From contig NZ_LMUP01000008.1 of NCBI RefSeq assembly GCF_009765875.1, forward strand, positions 549,776-613,775: a stretch of DNA of 64,000 nucleotides. The letters are read 5' to 3'. A program made the translations under genes and the position numbers. Below are positions 62,112-64,000 of the stretch, in pieces. The number at the start of each line of letters is the position of its first letter. The first letter of the stretch is position 1. The stretch comes from Pedobacter sp. L105 (lineage in GTDB: Bacteria; Bacteroidota; Bacteroidia; Sphingobacteriales; Sphingobacteriaceae). The notes beneath the pieces were generated by a model that had not been told where the DNA came from, searched no databases, and saw only the letters and a program-made list of their open reading frames with translations.

Positions 62112-62468
62112 TTAGCCACCTGATTTTTTAACTTTGTAGCCATCTTTTTGCAGCATCAAAACTACCTTATCCCTAAAATCTCCCTGGATGATGATCTCTC
62201 CGTCTTTGGCACTCCCTCCTACCCCGCATTTGGTCTTTAGCACCTTTGACAATTGCTCCAGTTCAGTAGGGCTGCCACGGTAACCGGTGATCAGCGTAAC
62301 GGCCTTACCGCCCCTGTTTTTACGGTCCAGCGTTACCCTCAGGTCCTGCTGGTTATTCGGAAGGCTTTCCTCTACAGCTTCGCTGTCATTGTCATAACTG
62401 AATGAAGGATCTGTAGAATACATAATTCCGCCCAGGTCGCTCAAAGATTTTTTCTTAGGATTGCTCAT
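62112..62468 (-). CDS. SUI1/YciH family translation factor
   Basis: The 118-residue product from MSNPKKKSLSD (62468) has the SUI1/eIF1 fold with G-G-K-A-V-T-L-I-T-G and G-V-G-G-S-A-K-D-G-E-I-I-I-Q-G-D, characteristic of bacterial YciH. The family is thought to act in start-codon fidelity on selected mRNAs. The longer frame from 62495 overlaps the lipid-kinase gene by 17 bases, so the shorter start, ten bases after its stop, is better. Confidence 0.88.
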   Translation of the reverse strand: MSNPKKKSLSDLGGIMYSTDPSFSYDNDSEAVEESLPNNQQDLRVTLDRKNRGGKAVTLITGYRGSPTELEQLSKVLKTKCGVGGSAKDGEIIIQGDFRDKVVLMLQKDGYKVKKSGG

Positions 62469-62478
62469 GGTTATAATT

Positions 62479-63363
62479 TTAATCGGCAGGAACAATTACA
62501 TTCAGGGAAAGCGGCGAAACGGTAACCGCAATTTCTTTTCCCATAAAATAAGGTTCTCCGTCAATATGAATGGCAGCATCTGCCGGTCTTGAAATATGAA
62601 TATCTTTACCCCTGATGATCTCTACCATAGCTGACTGATCTGTACTTGCACTCAGCATCTGGTAAGCCAGCAGCGGGATTTTGTACAACGGAAAGGATTT
62701 AACGACGCAAACATCCAGCAGCCCATCTGTGATTGAGGCCTTCGGAGATACATGTGCATTATTTCCATACTGGGATGAATTGGCTACGCTGACTACAAAT
62801 GCTTTTCTGGTATAACTTACGCCATCGATCGTTAAGTTGTAAGTTTCAGGCTTATAATTGATCATTTCTTTGAGGCCCAGCTTCAGATAACCCGTTAGTC
62901 CTCTCTTTTTGTTGCCTACAAAAACAGAACTGATATGTGCATCAAACCCCATTCCAGCCATGTTAAAGAAAAATTTCCCATTGAATGTGCCCGTATCTAT
63001 TTTCTTCACCTTCATCTGGTTGATCACCTGAATAGATTTCGCGGTATTCATCGGTATCTTCAGGAACCTGGCCAGACCATTTCCCGAACCAAAGGGAATA
63101 ACACCCAGTATTTTGTCCTGCTGCATCACCTTGCCGGCAATTTCATTGATCGTCCCATCGCCGCCTACAGCAACGATCACGTCGAAATTTTTATTTGCAG
63201 CTTCTTCGGCAATCTCAGCCGCATGGCCAACATATTCTGTAAAGCTAAAATTCGGATTAAACTTAGAGCGGTCCAGGTTTGCATCTATGATGGCAGGTAT
63301 CTTTAATTTCTCCTTACCACCAGATATAGGATTAATAATAAATAGGATGTTCAGCTTTACCAA
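62479..63363 (-). CDS. Diacylglycerol/lipid kinase family protein
   Basis: The 294-residue protein belongs to the DAGK-catalytic YegS/BmrU family, which phosphorylates diacylglycerol or related lipids. The motifs N-P-I-S-G-G, V-G-G-D-G-T-I-N-E-I and P-F-G-S-G-N-G-L-A are present. The start is TTG (63363), with no ATG close upstream in frame, and N-terminal MVKLNILFIINP is at the usual place for the family. The exact lipid is unknown. It is followed by the SUI1 gene and diverges from metK. Confidence 0.88.
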   Translation of the reverse strand: MVKLNILFIINPISGGKEKLKIPAIIDANLDRSKFNPNFSFTEYVGHAAEIAEEAANKNFDVIVAVGGDGTINEIAGKVMQQDKILGVIPFGSGNGLARFLKIPMNTAKSIQVINQMKVKKIDTGTFNGKFFFNMAGMGFDAHISSVFVGNKKRGLTGYLKLGLKEMINYKPETYNLTIDGVSYTRKAFVVSVANSSQYGNNAHVSPKASITDGLLDVCVVKSFPLYKIPLLAYQMLSASTDQSAMVEIIRGKDIHISRPADAAIHIDGEPYFMGKEIAVTVSPLSLNVIVPAD

Positions 63364-63403
63364 AGTGTCTAAATTAATTACGGTACAAAATAATTGATAT
63401 TTT

Positions 63404-63434
63404 TTGACTAATTTGAATATATATAGTAATTTTG
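63404..63434 (+). promoter_or_regulatory. Promoter for metK
   Basis: TTG (63404-63406) is followed after 20 bases by TAATTTTG (63427-63434), matching the Bacteroidota consensus in both boxes. The start is expected near 63440, just before the riboswitch. Confidence 0.65.
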
Positions 63435-63437
63435 CGC

Positions 63438-63512
63438 AACTAAGGTGGACTGATTTGCGATGTTATGTAAGCATAACTGGATTGCAACCACGTAAAAAAA
63501 AGTGCTAACCAT
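63438..63512 (+). ncRNA. SAM-II class riboswitch upstream of metK
   Basis: The stretch contains the SAM-II conserved blocks: AAGGTGG followed by TGATTTGC, then GATTGCAACCACGT, an A-rich linker of eight A and GCTAA. GTGG can pair with CCAC as P1. Between the blocks a small hairpin GTTATG (63462-63467) with CATAAC (63472-63477) extends the loop, the long-loop form. SAM-II folds as a pseudoknot around SAM and normally shuts translation when SAM is abundant. The gene behind it makes SAM, so the feedback is direct. About 80 bases separate it from the ATG. Confidence 0.85.
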
Positions 63513-63593
63513 TCATACACTTCCTTTTACTGCCTGTTAAGCAGGATCATTATCCATTTTATATAATTGTTGATTAAAAATTAATTATTTAAA

Positions 63594-64000
63594 ATGTCGT
63601 ATTTATTTACATCAGAATCAGTTTCTGAAGGCCATCCGGATAAAGTTGCAGATCAAATCTCAGATGCCCTGATTGATAATTTTTTAGCATTCGACCCAGA
63701 ATCAAAGGTTGCCTGCGAAACATTGGTAACTACTGGTCAGGTTTTCCTGGCTGGTGAAGTAAAATCAAAAGCCTATCTTGATGTACAGAAGATCGCAAGA
63801 GAGGTCATCAGTAAAATTGGCTATACCAAAGGCGAATACATGTTTGACAGCAATTCCTGCAGTGTATTATCCGCTATTCACGAACAATCTCCTGATATTA
63901 ACCAGGGCGTAGATAAAGCAGATAAAACTACACAGGGAGCTGGTGACCAGGGGATGATGTTTGGTTATGCCACAAGGGAAACTGATAATTATATGCCTTT
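63594..64000 (+). CDS. metK: S-adenosylmethionine synthetase, N-terminal part
   Basis: The ATG at 63594 opens MSYLFTSESVSEGHPDKVAD, and the frame stays open to the window edge (135 codons). S-E-G-H-P-D-K and G-A-G-D-Q-G-M-M-F-G-Y-A are MetK signatures. The enzyme makes SAM from methionine and ATP in the cytosol. It is under a SAM-II riboswitch. The rest lies outside the window. Confidence 0.96.
   Translation, partial: MSYLFTSESVSEGHPDKVADQISDALIDNFLAFDPESKVACETLVTTGQVFLAGEVKSKAYLDVQKIAREVISKIGYTKGEYMFDSNSCSVLSAIHEQSPDINQGVDKADKTTQGAGDQGMMFGYATRETDNYMP

Noticed and set aside
62469..62495. Upstream ATG giving a longer SUI1 protein
   Set aside because: It would overlap the lipid-kinase gene and adds residues unlike the family.
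1..64000. tRNA, rRNA, CRISPR, IS elements, prophage, toxin-antitoxin or restriction genes
   Set aside because: All gaps of 60 bases or more were read; no cloverleaf, spaced repeat array, transposase or phage gene was found.

Overview
The window is a 64 kb stretch of a Bacteroidota chromosome, most like Sphingobacteriaceae (Pedobacter or a close relative). This is inferred from protein character and from promoters: several starts are preceded by the Bacteroidota pattern TTG-N17-23-TAnnTTTG, and Shine-Dalgarno sequences are mostly absent. A gldJ homologue, lipoprotein LptC, a short NuoG, YfhO, DUF2480, DUF4834, an ExbB-ExbD-ExbD-TonB operon and a SAM-II riboswitch before metK all fit. No rRNA, tRNA, CRISPR array, insertion sequence, prophage or plasmid feature was seen. 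Coding density is high and no gene-free stretch exceeds 300 bases.

Layout. 1-5143 (minus): a DUF2480 fragment, a PpiD/SurA-type prolyl isomerase, LptC, an outer-membrane protein and CoaX. 5235-8284 (minus): envelope genes, namely a multi-pass membrane protein, a GT28-like glycosyltransferase, an LpxH-like phosphoesterase and a 30-residue membrane microprotein. 8545-13797 (minus): YfhO with a G10 tract in its coding sequence, DUF4834, YwbE and UvrB. 13965-22988 (mostly plus): a shortened polysaccharide-deacetylase homologue, Upp, a YjjG-type nucleotidase and a surface-glycan block with a flippase, three methyltransferases and three glycosyltransferases. 23083-27802: DJ-1/PfpI protein, serine hydrolase, methyltransferase and TypA. 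27955-34163 (plus): a Rossmann protein, then a tight trio of YbdK-type carboxylate-amine ligase, class I glutamine amidotransferase and ATP-grasp-like protein, followed by a FeoB-associated Cys-rich microprotein, a Crp/Fnr regulator, YceI and pirin. 34218-41195: a small lipoprotein, IspF, GldJ, a biotin carrier, DUF4159, RsmE, a CNNM/CBS protein, pyrophosphatase and DedA.

41241-54131 (minus) is the complete 14-gene complex I operon, nuoABCDEFGHIJKLMN. A terminator-like hairpin and a pair of direct repeats lie between nuoA and nuoB. 54212-60090 (minus) is an ExbB-ExbD-ExbD-TonB operon extended by a two-helix protein, a PstS-like lipoprotein and a TPR protein. 60376-64000 holds pckA, a SUI1/YciH protein, a lipid kinase and, divergently, metK behind a SAM-II riboswitch.

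The main themes are envelope biogenesis (LPS transport, glycans, TonB energisation, a T9SS/gliding lipoprotein) and central energy metabolism (complex I, PEP carboxykinase). The best candidates for new biology are the ligase/amidotransferase/ATP-grasp trio, the possibly phase-variable G10 tract in yfhO, the nuoA-nuoB control region, the deacetylase homologue without its catalytic signature, and the microprotein overlapping the LpxH-like gene.
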